From positions 32,268,536 to 32,332,535 of the forward strand of contig NC_067198.1 in assembly GCF_000699445.3 (NCBI RefSeq): DNA of 64,000 nucleotides, given 5' to 3'. Below the pieces are notes generated by a model, which did no database searches, was not told where the DNA came from, and was given only the letters and a program-made list of their open reading frames with translations. Source of the DNA: Schistosoma haematobium (taxonomy: Eukaryota > Platyhelminthes > Trematoda > Strigeidida > Schistosomatidae). Position 1 is the first letter of the stretch; every line of letters starts with the position of its first letter. Positions 34,580 through 50,193 of the stretch are shown in pieces. The translations under genes were made by a program, and so were the position numbers.

Positions 34580-36190
34580 ATTAGCAAGAGTTATCAGAAA
34601 GGCTGACAAAATCTGATAGATAGTACTAAAGAACGTAAATTTATGGGATATTAGTTCATTGTGTTATAACTTGCAAAAACATTGAAAAAAAATCATTTAT
34701 CCGAGAAAAGACAAACGACATTAGTTGAAGAAAAGGAGAATAGGAGTGAGCTACTGAGGATTTAAAACGAAGAATGTATTTGCACGATTGTGATAGAAAT
34801 TTAAACGTAACATAAAAAAATCCGCGACTACTGGTTCCTATCAGCTCGGGTAGTTTACTCTGGAAGTATTTTGCACTACATAACAGCAACAGTAAGAGAA
34901 CCTAGAAACTAGTGTTGCGTTGTAAATTTGTCACTCCCAGATTTGTACGTCTATCTTCTCTTCTAATCAGTTTCACATGCCGATATAAACGATGTCTTGA
35001 CAATTAAAGCGTAACCTTCATAGGTACTATTTCTGGGTATATTCATAAAATTTATAGTTATTTGAACCCAATACCGCAAACGAGATGTGTACTTGGAGTT
35101 CCTGTTTGAGCATGATTTATTTCATGAATAGGCATGATATTAAAGGACTATGGAACACAAAATAGAGGTTTCTAGGGTTAAAGAATATACTTTACAGTAT
35201 TTTGCTTATCATTGTAATAATCATGTTTAGTTGTTCACTGGAACGCAAGCTAAGTTACAGAATACTACATTCGCACCAGTATTCTGGTTATCAGTGGCTT
35301 AAATGAGATGAATTAACTTAACGATCGTTTGATGCATTTGTTGCTCCTATCAAATTTCCACCTCTACATAAACTTCCGAAGGATTCTCGAAGAAAAACAT
35401 TCAACCATTACTATAAAAGCAATTTTTTTAATGAGTCAACGGTTTTCAAAATAGGAAAAGTTTATAGATACTGCTGAACGTCACGTACGACTTTCCTGGT
35501 TATCTTCTTATATTCTACAAATACCCCACTATAAGCAATAATACTTCTCGTATTTACAATCTCTCATTTATTTAATTGTGTACAAGATGAATGATGAAAT
35601 ATCAGCAAATTTTTTATGGCATTACGGTAATTGTGAATGAAAATTCAGATGTATTCCGTAATTGTTTTTAGAAAATACATTATTATTAGTAGTGTTACAA
35701 TTGTAATACTTCTAATTAGATGCTATGTTATTTATCATTTTTAGTTAGACATCACACGGTATTCGGTTTCCAAGACTGTGGTATTTGAATTAAAGGATAA
35801 ATGTTAAGTACATGATTACGTACTCGATTCATATATTTGAATATATTACACTCGTGTGTGTCTATGATTTCTTCCAGTCCTCATGTATTGACCCAGATCG
35901 CATTTTAGACAGATCTGCCAGTTGTTTCACCAAACACGTAAAATACACGCATTTCTTTCATAAACTCGATAGAATGAAATGAATTTAGGAAATAAAGAGA
36001 CATTTAAATAATCAACAAATTCCAAAGTAATTAGAATACTATAACACAAATAGCTATTCATGAGTCGATAATCTGGGAACAACTTTTGAGCATGTTACTG
36101 AAACGCCTACAACTAAAGAAAAAAATGTCTCCAACCAAATACTTACTAATCTTAAAACAATAAAAAAAACTAAATTCTGAGTGAAAGAAG
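34580..36190. other. no recognised gene
   Basis: AT-rich intergenic sequence downstream of the NOA1-like gene. I see no motif or repeat with a partner in the window. Confidence 0.5.
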
Positions 36191-36243
36191 TTTATTTATT
36201 TATTTTCCAGAGTCAGCAGAAAAACTAATCACAACTATAAAGA

Positions 36244-36509
36244 TCATCGAATACCTGAGAATTCTCTTAACCATTTTAAACGATGACCGCGACGTTTAAT
36301 TGCATATGGAATTAAAGGCTTTCTTAATGAAATACCTAAAGCTCCAGGAGTCCATGCTGCTAATAAGATATCAGCACAAAACAATTCATCATTATTATTA
36401 TTATCGTTATCATCATCAACAACACTGTTTTCAGTAGATATTTCTTCTGAATCTTTCTCATCTAGTAATTTCTTATTGGTCTTTGATAAACCAGCTACAC
36501 TGATCCATC
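36244..36509 (-). CDS. NOA1: NOA1-like exon 9 (C-terminus)
   Basis: The split Gly codon joins exon 8 as GWISVAGL. A Glu/Asp/Asn-rich insert and a basic end ([19 protein letters not shown]) follow. TGA at 36246-36244; AATAAA-type signals on this strand at 36191-36205. Confidence 0.85.
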
Positions 36510-39500
36510 CTAGGATTATAAAAAAAACAACATAGCAAGTCATTTTGAAACTGAAATTAAATCAATAATAAATATACCATTTGTGATATTTCAATGAGTA
36601 GAAAAATTGTATTTCTGACGTTTCGTTACTTAATGTGAGCCATTGCTTCAGAGTAAATAAATAACCGAAATAAAATTAACACAAGTTCGAATAGTACAAA
36701 GGAAACTATCAAGTCCAACTTCGGCATTGATAACTATAAAATGAAATTAGAACAGTTACATCAAGCACTCATAACACAAAATACCACATCATATTTCAGT
36801 TATGATATTGTTACTAAACAAATGAAACCAGGTACAGATGTATTTTTGGAAACCTTACGAAAAACAATCATAAACAAAGCAATAATAATATATTAAGTGT
36901 CATGCCTACAACTCGTCGGTAAGAGTTTTACTTTATATTTGTGAAACCTGGTTTCTTCCAGTTGAGGACGTTCAGAAACTCTCCATGTTCGATTATTACT
37001 ACTAAACGATTACTGACATTTAATGGCGATACTATGTTATTAGTGTTGGGATTTGACAATGTGTTCAGGTGCAATGATGATAATTCAACCGGCATTACCG
37101 TCATGAAACACTAACTTGAATGACTTGGTCATATTCTGAGAATGTTATACCGGAGTCTTTTACTTATTGCGTTCTTAACAGACACTGGGGCGAGATGGAG
37201 AAAGTTGAGGTAGTATGAAAGAAAGCTGTTTACGATTAGGATAAATTGGTCAATTATGGCTCACTTACAGAGATCGAAGAGTTGATGCAACGTAATGGCT
37301 ATCAGACATAGCTCAGAACAGAAGCTAATGGAGGTCCTGATGTAGTTTCCTCCTACATTTTTCATGAAAGCGAGAACTCTACTAACTGAAAAAAGTCTCT
37401 CTTGATTATATCTTTAACCGAACTGTATTTCGAATAACATACTATTCTTGTCCGCTTATTTTTATCCATTTATTTATTTTTAACTACATTCATGCCCCCC
37501 TTTTTCCTCTCCTTAACCTTTCTACAATTTCATCCCTATGTTTGTATTCTATTCATCTGAATTCATTTGTAACCCAAAAATAAAGAAAAACTGTTCCTTT
37601 ATTTGTAATTTCATGGATGTGTTACTGATGAAGAGCAAGTAAGAAACAAATAAAACGTAACAAATGAGTGAACTTCTTAACGAATCGATCACAGTAAAAA
37701 CATTCCATGTTGACAATATTTCTGTTGAAATGAGGATTATACAATGATCTAAACGATCACTGATAACCAGATGTTCATATGTAAGTCAATTGATAATATT
37801 CTTTTAATGAGTAAATAGTAGATCAGAAAATATAAATACACAATTTGTTTAACACAAATATTTGTATGAATACGTGATTCAGGTTAAGACAAAAAAGTGA
37901 TTTTTATTTATTTTAACATCAGTAACCAATGTTATCTTCCCTATGAAGATTGTTTTCATTGATTTAAATGTGCCTAACGAAGAAATGAATGAACCGGTGG
38001 AATAGAGTATAAGATCATTTTAAAATTAAAAAGCCACGGGAAAGCAAGGAGCAAATGCCTCTGAGGGAATTGTTAACGATTTTAAGTGATGTTACTCAAG
38101 GCCATCAACTATTAGTTACGATAGCCGTATGGATCTGAACTGATTAGAGTCCGCATCCATAAATATGGCTCAGACCAACAGCTAATAACTTCATGAACTA
38201 ATTACATGTTTTAGTTTGATAGCACCTAGCTTTCCTTCAACCCACTCTTCTATCAACAAACATCGTAAGTTGAGGTAGATGATGATTCGGCATATGTACT
38301 ATACGTCCCAACCACTACAGTGGATGGAGATTCACCACCTCATCAACCTATTAATCATCTTAATTCAGTACAATAAATATAGTTTTAGCATTATTTACTT
38401 GGTGGTCCTGGCATACGTGAGCGATCCTTGGAAAACATCGATAATCATTTACTGGTCATTTGCAAATATTCTCTATTTTTAAAGGGTATCTTTCACAACG
38501 ATAAAGCAGAACGGAACAAACTGGATTCAAAACACGTGTAAGTAATGGGACATTATGAATAGGCTTTCTTAGGTCATCTTTCTTAACTAAACTCACTTTA
38601 TATTAATGCGCGTAGATTTGTTGGATAATAACTGTCTAGACAAAGTACAATCATCTGCATATCACCTATCCACATGATAGACAAGTAATAACTCTGGATA
38701 ATTTGTCTCACCAAATTATCGCTGACGTAATTTTAAAAATTAGTTAGATTTTATTAATTCACTTTATGATTTCGTGCTTCCGAAATATCAATGGAAAACA
38801 GTGGAACTATATAAAGATTTACTTCAATAATTAATTTTATCCAAAAACAGTTGAATCAACAGATATCCATTACCATTTATTGACTTTCACAAGACATTGA
38901 GATTTTGAATTTAAGATTACATGTAGACTATATTTTGCTTGAATAGTTAGTTAGCATAGTTAACTATTACACTTCCCAGAAGAAGTATAAGGACTAAAAA
39001 CGAGTCAGTCTAATCTAGACCATCATTAAAAACCTGGAAGTACTGAACGGCCCTTTAGTCCTGGTATGGGACTCCTCATTGGTGCACATTCACGACCCCG
39101 CGCCAAAGGGACTCAAATCCAGGACCTTCGGGCTTATGTGCAACCGCCTAACCTCTGGACCACTGAGCCGGCATCCAACGGTGTCAATGTCTAGCTTCAA
39201 TCGATCTATGAGAACTCATGACCAGTGGAGTCAAATCCGTATCCAGTGGACACAGTGAGTAGTTGAATAGGATGGTATTGATGACTTTAATGATCAGTTG
39301 ATTAAAATATTTGAGTTCTACAGGAAATCACTTCTGTTCCAAATTGTTTCAGTTGAGTGTATCTAACTGTGTGACAAGGATTCAAGAAAAAAGGGTAAGC
39401 ATCTGGTCCCTTGATATTTTAGACATGCATTTACAATCACTTCCAACAAACAAAATACGTTATTCCAGTAACTTTCATTTCTCGTCTTCAAATCCCCATC

Positions 39501-42500
39501 ACACAATAGTTGTAAGTAAAATATACATGGTCGAAATCGATTAAAGAGATATTAACACCATTGGATGCCAGCTCAGCGGTCCAGAGGTTAAGCGTTCGCA
39601 CGCAAGACCGAAGGTCCTGGGTTCGAGTTCGCTTGGTGTGGGATTTTGGGCATGCACTAATGAGGAGTCCTATACCGGGACGAAACGGCTATCCAGTGCT
39701 TCCAAGTTTTAAATGGTGGAGTAGCGCAGATCGACTCATGAATTCAACTATTAAAATTACTACAATCTCCACAAATCCTCATTCTGTTAATTAAAAATAT
39801 ATAGATTAAATGCCTATATAAGTAACGTGTAATGTAATTTAAATTCATGAGAATAAGAAATAACTCACCTGCTCCGGATAAAACAACATCTATGTTGGAC
39901 TGATCTAAATTAGGTAAAGTTTCAATAGGATCAAGATTTTTTGATTGCATTGGTGGTAGTAAACCACAAGGTCCAGCTGTATTATTGTAATTATTATCAG
40001 TATATACAGAATTATTTTTAATTTTTGGCATAAGAAATTTGAAGAATCGACTTTTATACTCATCAACTTCTTTTGTAGATACAATATGAATTGGAAGATG
40101 AGAAAAAGTGGTAAGATAAACAGAACTTGGAGCCTTAAAAAAATAAACAAAATAAGCAAAAAGAAATTAAAATGTGATACAAATTGTGACAATTACATTT
40201 CATCGTTTGTTAGTGAAAAAAATGAAAACGGGAAAATTGTCATTATTTTTTACTGCTTAAGCATATTTTAATCATTGATATCATGACGAAGAAGTTGAAA
40301 CGAACTATATGAGTTGCATATTCAATATTAGAAGTATTTACCAAGATAATTAATGTTACTTATAGTGATCAATCTAGAGATTTGGACTTTTTTTTATATG
40401 AGGTCTAGTAGAACAAATTGAATCATTCAAACTTAGAAAGTGAGTTAAAAATACTTTTCTTAACATTAATAATGTTTAGTGAATTGTGTATTAATTAAAT
40501 GATATTGAATGTCAAATATCATACTTAGAAATGATAACAGAATACAAGAACTTACTTTCAAAACATCTAAACGACCAAGTGATCCCATTAAAAGTGTCAA
40601 ACCTGGCCGCATGACGAATGTACGAGGAATTAAAACTTTATTATTTACACCATTCGGTAAGTGGAAAATACCAGTTCCCTCTGATTTGTAATTAGTCATA
40701 GAATGTAATAAGTTTGATGAGAGATAGTTAAGAATCTAGGGAAAATGTAACATACATAACAAGAAAATATCAACAACATGCGTAAATCAAAATAGTATCA
40801 AGTTATGTGATTAGGCGTATATTTCGGGCAAGTTATTTAGAAAAGAATAAACATCACCAAAGGTCCAACGATGCGTAAAATGAAATTTCGAATAATTGGC
40901 TACTTTGAAAGTCGAGTTCCAAAATCAAAATCAGTTGAATAAATGCTATATTGATTTGTTCTCAAGTTAGGTGCCTTTAGAGTGATAGTTAATTGGTTAA
41001 ATAAAGCACTTGATTTCGGGCTAATAATTAGGTCTTGTATTCAAATCTTGTTTTATTTATTTATTTGAATACATAAATATTGGTACAAAGGGGCACCGAA
41101 TACATATGCGCCAAACAAGTCACTTGGCTTGTGTGTGGGCTGTGATACTGCTCAGGTGCCCAAACCGAAGCAGATGGTTTTCTTAGGGGGCCACACCCCG
41201 AGCATTCGAACTGAGGGTCTGATCCACAAGGCGGTGGAGCATCGCAAGGAGATGCAGTCCCATGGAAGCCGGTGACCAACAATTGGTTCATACGCCATTT
41301 GTTCCCGAAGGATACTGGAGCCCATGTGCACCATTGGTTTGGAATCCGGTTAAAGCGCCGGACATTCGCTTTTCATCCTCTCATTTTCATAAACAACACC
41401 CCCACCACGAGAAGGCAGTGAGTAGGGCTTTCCTGGCAGAGGCCGAACGTTCTAGGGTATTTTGGGGCCTGAATTAGACTATTCAATTTATTAATTCTGA
41501 TTCCTAAGTAGTAAGCCCAGAATTTCCTATCACGTTTCTGTCACACTGCGTTAAACCGATGAAAAAAGGGTGTAAAGATCTTAACTCCATTGTCTATGAC
41601 AAATAGGAATTTGTTTCCATACGCTTGTAAATATCAAAATTCAAATACATCAAAATAGCTTATGTTTACAATTGATCCTGTCCTATTATTCAAATGTCCC
41701 AGTTATGGCAGTAGTAATCGAATAACAAACGTTTTATAGTGATATTACTAATGTAAATTCGGGTTGTCTGTAGCTGTCCAGGAAACCTTGAAATACAATG
41801 AATTCATATTATTCTACAAATCTTGTTCTTTTTACTTTATTTAAATGAAGCATAAGTTTATTAAACCAGTATAAGCAGAAATCAGTTTATCAGCTTATAA
41901 ACATATTAACTATAATAGACATAACAAAATGAAGTTTACCAAGAACTTTATGTATTTATTGGCTTACAATTAACTCTTAGAGATTTACATTAAAAGGAGA
42001 GAATATTATTATAATATATTCATTTAGAATTATCTTTGTCCAAGACAAACATGACCCTGTTACATAAAAATTTCTTTTTATTTGTGTGTAAAGTTATACA
42101 GACGTTTAGTAGTACAATAAGACGACTAGTGAAATAAAGTACTATTATGGCTGTTAGAATAGTTCAACACAAGAAAGTTATAAAAAAGATCTTCTAAACA
42201 CACAATACCTAATTTTGCGTGAAAATAGCACCATAAAATCAAACAATATGTCAGGCAATTTACAGTGGGAGCCCTAATGCACACTCTAACCTTCTAGGGA
42301 TTCATCGGTTGAATGTATCTACACCTTAATGTTGATCATTAATCCACTGCTAATAATTTTAAAATGTAACTCACTATCTATTAAGCTATTGAATCCAGAC
42401 AGACAATAGCTTGTTTTGTCGGTAAAATAACCCACACAGAACGAAATTCCTCCCATTCCGAATCTTGCTGTTAGTCACTTCCCGAAAACATACTTGTAAC

Positions 42501-45500
42501 TGCGTTCAATATCAGGGAATCAGTATATCAACTGCGACTGATCGAATTCAGTGAAACGATAAGCATGGGGTAAATAGTGGAACAAGATTTATTTCCCTTT
42601 AGACTTTGTGAGAAAAAATTACTCCAAAAGAAAATAACTCATAACTGAGCAGTTTTAATATATTTTTTTTCTTTAAATTACTTCTGCGCGTATTAAAGAT
42701 TACTATCAAATTAAGTCTTTTAATTAACACAAGAGCAAATGTTTGCAAACTATAGAGCTCAAGTCAAAGATATATTAATGGTGAACTAAGAGTTTCAGGT
42801 AATTAAATTTTTGGTGCAAAATAATTTTCCTTAATTGTTGTGAACTAATAATTTTACTAATTATCAATGGTACATTTTATAATTAACTTAAAATTTCGGA
42901 AATTTGCTTATCTATTTTTTTTCCTTTATAACTCAATTACAAGTCAAAATGTGCTTGTATGTGTTAGGTAAATGATAAAGAGAATAAACTGGGTTACTTA
43001 TTTGAAAGAACGAGACGAAAAAAACAAACAACAACGCTTGACACATCCACAAGGACACAACTAAATTGTCTGATAGAAATGTGTTTTCAGGTCATATAAA
43101 CAAGTACGTGGTATGATAAGAGGTGATTAGTTAAATATTAATTACATTGATATGATATATAAAACTTTCATTTCGTCATCATACTTAACAAGTGTCCGAC
43201 TTAGCAAAATAGTACATAAGTATGAAATATTACTTGGTTTGAAATTCAAAGGATACTGAAAGAATGAATATTCCCGTGTCACTGCGACTGATTTTGAACT
43301 GCATCACTTAAATTCTCCAACTATGTGTTTGTCTTGTTAACCCCTCTAGCTAGTTAATACTATCAGTCAAAAACTGTATGCACTGATTTCACATCTTGAT
43401 TTTGCTTTACATAGTCCTTTCCCAACTGTTATAATTTTCTCTTTTTACGACCCAGCTATTCCTATTGCTTAGTATTCTTGGACACCTATTCACTCGACAA
43501 GTCCCAAAATCAGAACACGGTTTAACAGGAAAGAAATTACATCCCAAATAAGAAGCACAATAAGAGAAACGTTAGTATATTTATAGACTAGCACTGATTG
43601 AATAAGAAATAGCCAATCAGCGTACACCAACACAATCGCGCACGAAGCATGCTTTAATCCAATCTATGTTTCACTAACACCAACCAATCCCTGTGCTGGT
43701 CAGCATAGGGTAAAAAGAGATTATAGTAACGGTGACAATATACCATAGGGTTGGTTCGGTAGTAATGTTAACAATGATCGTGTGATTTTGAAGGCACTTT
43801 TCAATCAATATAGAGAGAGTCTATATAAATCGAAACTCCCCTCAGAGAAGTATTTTAACCTGTAAGAGTACAGCGGTATTGGAAGACTTGCTAGATTTTC
43901 AAGGTCTATTATCAGTTTTCTAATTATATATTTAAGAGAAATACCATCGCAGAATCTCACTTATTTGAGTGCGAATGCTTCTTTTTGCAAATAAATTTAG
44001 ATGGAATTCCACATCGTCCACAAAATCTTGAATGAATAAATTCTCTACAGTAAGTAAGATGGAGATATCAGATACCAATATTTGGGTGGAAATAGTGATA
44101 GATTTTAGCAATACCAAGCTGCCAGCTCGTTGTAGTTCGGTGAACTCACTTATAAAGTAGTTTCCTGGAGAGTTGGATCGTCAAAAGTATGTATTTCTTG
44201 TGCTTTTTTTCCTACATTGTCGTTTCTCATGTATGACAGTAAAAAAAGTTTTTTCTTATCAATTATTCAAAGGCTTTTCATAGAATATAACGTAAGAATC
44301 ATCTACTTTTGCGCAAAACTTCAAAAGTTGTTTTCTAAGTCCAGATTGGGTCAATCCTATAGTAAATCTACACATTTTGATATGTATATCTAATCATCTA
44401 GTGACTAATATTTAAACTTATTATATCAAATCAAAATGTTTACAAGAATAAGAATTACCTGGTCTTTACAAAAAACACCTGGAGTATCATAACACCATGC
44501 ATGATCATTGAAATATCTTGGATTCAATATATTTGTTAGTAATCGAGTACTTTGATCTCCATCCCAAGAAGCTTTGTCAATGAAAATATCTCCAGAAAAT
44601 AACTCAGAAGCCAACTGTTCTAATCCGAACTCACTACCAACACAAATCCCAGATTTGTTGGAATTTGAATTTTCATTAGGTTTCCATGTGTATGTTGGCA
44701 TAGTAGACAAATCCGGCAGCGTTTCACGAGCCTTTTTTGCTGCATAATAGTTTGCCGACCGTTTGTCACAAATACCAGAAACAATTTCTTTTGCTAGAAA
44801 AAAAAAATTAAAAAAAGTACACGGTCAGCATTTTTGTGCATTGATTTCTGAATAAATTATCTTTTTAACGAACATTCAAACGGAACAATAAATGAGTCCA
44901 GAACGTTTATTTGTCTTATGGACTTCGAAGTGAAACGAGGTGGAGAATATAGCTCAGAGGCTTAGGCATAAGCCAATGGCTAACTGAAGGTTTATGTTCT
45001 GAGATTTGAACAATATATAGTTTATATGAAGACCAATGATAATACTCAACCGCCCAGACCGAAGTAGATGGAGTGTAGTTAGAACGTACAACCGTTTTAC
45101 ATTTAAAGGTTTGCTGTAAATTCATTCACTAAACACTAATTTTATCATTACAAATATCAGTCAGCTTTTGACTAAATTTTAAAGAATTCCCCTAAAATAA
45201 TACTAACTAATTAGATTTGAGAACAGAATATTTTTTACAAAAACAGCGTAACTTGTATTTTAAATTATGGTTAAGGTGAAAAATTATATTATTAAAAACC
45301 GAATAATAGGGAAAATATTATTATCCGCGGTAAACATCAACGATTGCTCTCGTGGTTAGTTTTTGCGTAAAAAAGACGAACAGAAAACGAGTAAGTGATA
45401 TTTTTTAGGAATTAAACATCCTCGATACATATAATATTGCAATTATATTAGAATATATAGTCTATTTGTCTATAAACAAACTTACGTTTCAAATATCGGA

Positions 45501-48500
45501 AACCATGTGATGAACTGCATTCTCTATTTTGTATAGTCTTTTGATATGATTGTTCATAACGTGATTGTATACGCTGACCACGTTTAGCTGAATTCATTAA
45601 GGTTAATGGAAAACTTAAGAGGCCCATTGTAGTACCTGAACAGTAGAATTATAGTGCAAGCATAGACTATTATAAGAAAGTTATGTACTGAATAGTAGTT
45701 ATCAATGGGGTATTTACTAACCCCCGATTGAAATAACGGATAAATAATCAACAATCAAGATAGAAATACAAATTACATGTTAACACAGTGAAAATTGACC
45801 ATGACAACACAAATTTCTGCTATTTCTTGACCGTGAGTATTTTATTTCCACTAATTATTTCTAAGTTGTTTTGAACTATGTTGACTGGAATTGGTATACC
45901 AGTTGTTAACTGTAAACATGACATGAATCAATAAAGCTGACATCTGAATTAATAATGATGACCTTTGTTGAGGATAACTGAAAGAAAGAGTATTGATGTA
46001 TGTAGGCAATATGGACAATCGCAATAATTCCAATAATTTATGTAAAGAAGATCAATCATGACCACATAATGCAAATTAGGAGGACCAGATTAAGTCAAGG
46101 TTTGATTGTTTTATGTTGGTTCGGACCACAGTTCAATGACATTGGTTTGGAAGCATTTATAGAAATAAAAACATACTCAAACTCGAATACACAACATGTA
46201 TATAGTTATTGGACTGAATTTTAATAAAAGTATGATTACTGGTCATAAATAATAGTTGTTCTAAATAAACTTGTTATTTAATTTATTTAACACTTCACTG
46301 ATAATATTCAAACTGACAGTAAAATATTTTGTTATCGGGAAGTTTTAGTTCAGGAAACAATTGCATCTAGTCATGGACAATTTAGATGATAAACATTTTT
46401 CCACAAGAAAAATTATGGGAGTTCTTCCCTGAATTATAAGACAGCTTTGAACTTTAAAATATTAGTATTTATCTCATGCTTATGCATAGACTAGTTTGTA
46501 ATGGACTGAGGTGCACATAAACAGGAAAATAAATAAGATCTATGAGTCCACTAATTTGAATCCTACATAGTATTTTACAGGACTTTTTGGTTATGACAAA
46601 AATGCTTATTTAACCCATTGAAGTACAATGAGATATTTTAATTCAAGTATTATGTCCTTAATCTATCTAGATTAAGGCCTTGACACGATAGGTTAACTGG
46701 TTCAACTTGGAGGCTAGAAATGTGTGAATTCGAATTGAGACTAACGGCCTTGGGCAGAGAGACGAAAACTATTTTACCACCTGATCAGTTGACAAGCGAG
46801 AGAACAGGAGAGAAGATGAGCTAACTGGGAAAATACCAGATTTATTCGTGATAACTGATTCAGATTAGTGTAAAAAGATATGTGAATAAATACATGACTA
46901 ACGCTACCACAACGCACAAACAACTAAAAAAAATACAATTATGTTCAAACTGGGCATTAAGGTATAAAATAGTGTACAGGTTACGTTTAAATTAGAATAT
47001 GTTTGGTTTATGCAATAACTTAAGTGTTAGTATTTTACAAACTTCGAGTTAAGTGAAGTTGCGTCCCCAAATATAGCTTTCGTTGTTTGTCATAGCTTTA
47101 TTTCTCTGCTTACATCATCAGAGTTTTCTCAAAACGTCTAACTTTAACAAAAAATAGCTTCGCAATCATTTAATATGACGGTTAATAAGTACCATTTTAA
47201 TTGCAAGGTCAACCCAAACAATCTTCATTAGTCACAAAATTTCACAACATATGGTGATTGATGAACATCAAAAGCCTGAGGTCCGTGTGATTATCGTAAC
47301 CAGTAGTTATAGACTGGATGATACAGCTCAAAATCTTACACAATGATCCAGGCACATTCACTCTTTGTCTTCCCTTAGATCCTGACTTTGTAGATTACTT
47401 GATAAAACTTTTTTTATTCCACTGATACATATTTTCCTCTCGAACCCTATTTTTGATGCCCAATCTTGTTTGTTACTACTAATACTGTGACTACCTCTAC
47501 TAGTTTGGGATTTACCCTGAAAATTTCATGTCGCTGCGCCAACGGAGAGTTGATAACTTGGACTAGCGCACACATGTGCCAGGTTTTACGTTGTGATATG
47601 GATTCGTGAATAATTTGTTAAGGGTTTACATCACGATTTATCATTAGAAAACTACTAAAAACCAAAGAACACATAAAACGGCTATTTCGTTTTAGTTTAC
47701 AACTTCTGTGCTATATTGCGAATCGGGTGGAGTCCAAAATAAGGTCCATAGGACTGTGACTCATTGGGTTTATTGTATTTTTTTGCTACAAGACCTACGT
47801 TTCATCTCATCTGGGGTCGTACATGTGCGCTGCTGAGTAGTTCAATATCACAACAAAACGAATGGCCTATAATTCCCAGTTTTTTTATGGTTCCTTCTAT
47901 ATGGACCCCTGTTTGAAGAAGTCACATTCGAATAGTCATTTGGTCAAGAAACAAAGCAAGATCATTTTGATTAAGATGAAACCATTTGATATTCCTTAAA
48001 GTTCTTAACACTGAAGTGAAACTGTACTGGTCACGGTCAAATTTCTTTTACAATCGATTGCAATAGAAAATAATTCAAGGTAATTTATGTAGGCGTGATT
48101 CATTTTAGCCAACGTAAAATAAAGTTAATTCTATGCACATTTATTTAGTTAGTTGATAGGTAAATGAAATAAATCCCACACATATTTCTGCTTTGGCATC
48201 AAATTCCAATCACGAACGTTTTTTATAACTTTAAAATACTTTATCAAACCATAAATTTTTATTATAACTAATCTGATACCCAACGATTACTACAGTTGAC
48301 AAGAATTTTTCACGAGTTAAATTAAAACATAATATTCTGTTCCCGTTGATGTTGATTTTTTATGAAGTTTTGCCTATAATCTACACAATTTATGAAAATG
48401 AAATCACATGATCGCAGGAGAACAGTAGTTATTTTAAGAAAATATAGTGTATTATAATCTCGTAACAATTGGTGTAAATCTGTTATGGAGTAGAATTTGA

Positions 48501-50152
48501 CAAGCTAATAGGTTTTCGGATAGCTAGGTTGATGAATCGAATGTTAGTCGACATATGAAAGGTGATGATACGAAGTGGCCGTCTAGTGAAGACTAACTGC
48601 TTACGGGACCAGATTATTGACTCAAGGACCCCAAATGATTTGAAATCAAAGACAAAACCAATAACCAGAAGAATAAGTTGATCTTATAATAAAAGACAAC
48701 TCTTGTGTATAGAAATAATAAGATCAAATGTTATAAACAATTGGATAAAAACGGCTTTGTATATCGCTCATTTTCCAATGTATAAGAGCCTGGTTGACAT
48801 GCTCTCCCATCATGACAAAACGATAGATTAAGCCTACCTTATGTTGAATGTCTACATTTGTTAGTATAAGAGGTTGTGGAGATTGTCGACTAGTATCACA
48901 TCACGGACTGATCTCAGTTCAATAAAAATTAAAAACAAAGAAACTCTTAACAGCCGTTCCATCCCAGTATGAGACTTCTAAGCAGTGCGTATTCACAATC
49001 TCATTATCGAACCTAGGACCTTCGGACATCGCGAAGAAGGGTAAACATTCACATCATTAAGTTGGTATTTGGTTATTTCTAATCACACAACTTTATCACA
49101 ATTTTTAAAGTTTCTGAAGCAATTTGAAAAGTTTAAATTCATCGGTTATGTCTAACAAAGATCTTAGTAATTTATTTGTATTGGCTGTTTGGATCTCCCC
49201 ATTGATATTTAGGACTGAAATTGATCAGTCTCTTCTGGCATATGCGGATTCTGTGTGAACTGACTCGACGTAGTTATTGACTCACATGCATTATTAACAG
49301 AGTTGGATGGTGGCTAGCAGTGGAATCCAGAAAGTGCATATCGTCCTATTTGGGACTCGTCACCTGGATGTACCTGTATATCGGGGTTGATGGTCACTCC
49401 GGGACTGTGATGGGATATGAAGCAAGCGGTACTGGGTTTGAGTCTCGGAGTAAACAATTCTCGTATGCATGTACATTTAGCTGACAAGTCCCAAACAGGA
49501 AGACACGCGCGTTGTGGATTCCACTGCTAGTCACCATCCATCTTTGTTTATAATGCTCAATGATTAACGAGTTTTCTCAAGTTTCTACCAAAAATAAATT
49601 AGCAAAAGCTATTTATTCAACCTCCTCATCATAATCTTCATTTTAATGTATTCTTCTTATTTGTTCTCCTCCCTTGTACGCTTGTTCACTCTTTTGCTCC
49701 TATTTACTTCTTAATTACATATTTTCCTCGTGTATTTTTTTATTTTTTTAAATCATAATCATTTAAGCACTTCAGAATTGAACAATTTTCTTATTTTCAT
49801 AGTTGAAATCATGAGTCAATCTAAGCTAGACCACTATTTAAAATCTGGAAACACTAGGTGACTGTTTATTCCTAAAATGGGACTCAGCTATGCACATCCA
49901 CGATACCATAATCGGGAATCGAACCCAGGACCTTCGATTTCGCGCACAGACGCTTAGTCTCCAACTCACTGAACTGGGATCTAACGGTGTTAATATCTAA
50001 TTCCTATCAATCCATGATATTGCGCAGCTCTCCGTTTACTGCCTGAGGTGGACAAATGTTTCACAACCGACACGGATTGAACTTCACTGGTCACGAATTC
50101 TTACTAGAATTCCAGGGGTTACATTTTGAAGCCAGTCACTAGTGAAAACATG

Positions 50153-50193
<41 letters not shown>

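Larger units (their letters stand above)
49187..49560. mobile_element. SM-alpha-like SINE, palindromic composite
   Basis: The left part is the reverse of the SM-alpha body (GGATCTCCCCATTGATATTT, CTGAAATTGATCAGTCTC). Then GATGGTGGCTAGCAGTGGAA opens an inverted repeat that closes as TTCCACTGCTAGTCACCATC ~225 bp later. Between are an antisense hammerhead relic, a tRNA-like block with GGGTTTGAGTCTCGG, and a sense hammerhead relic. It lies in intron 4 of NOA1. Confidence 0.65.
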
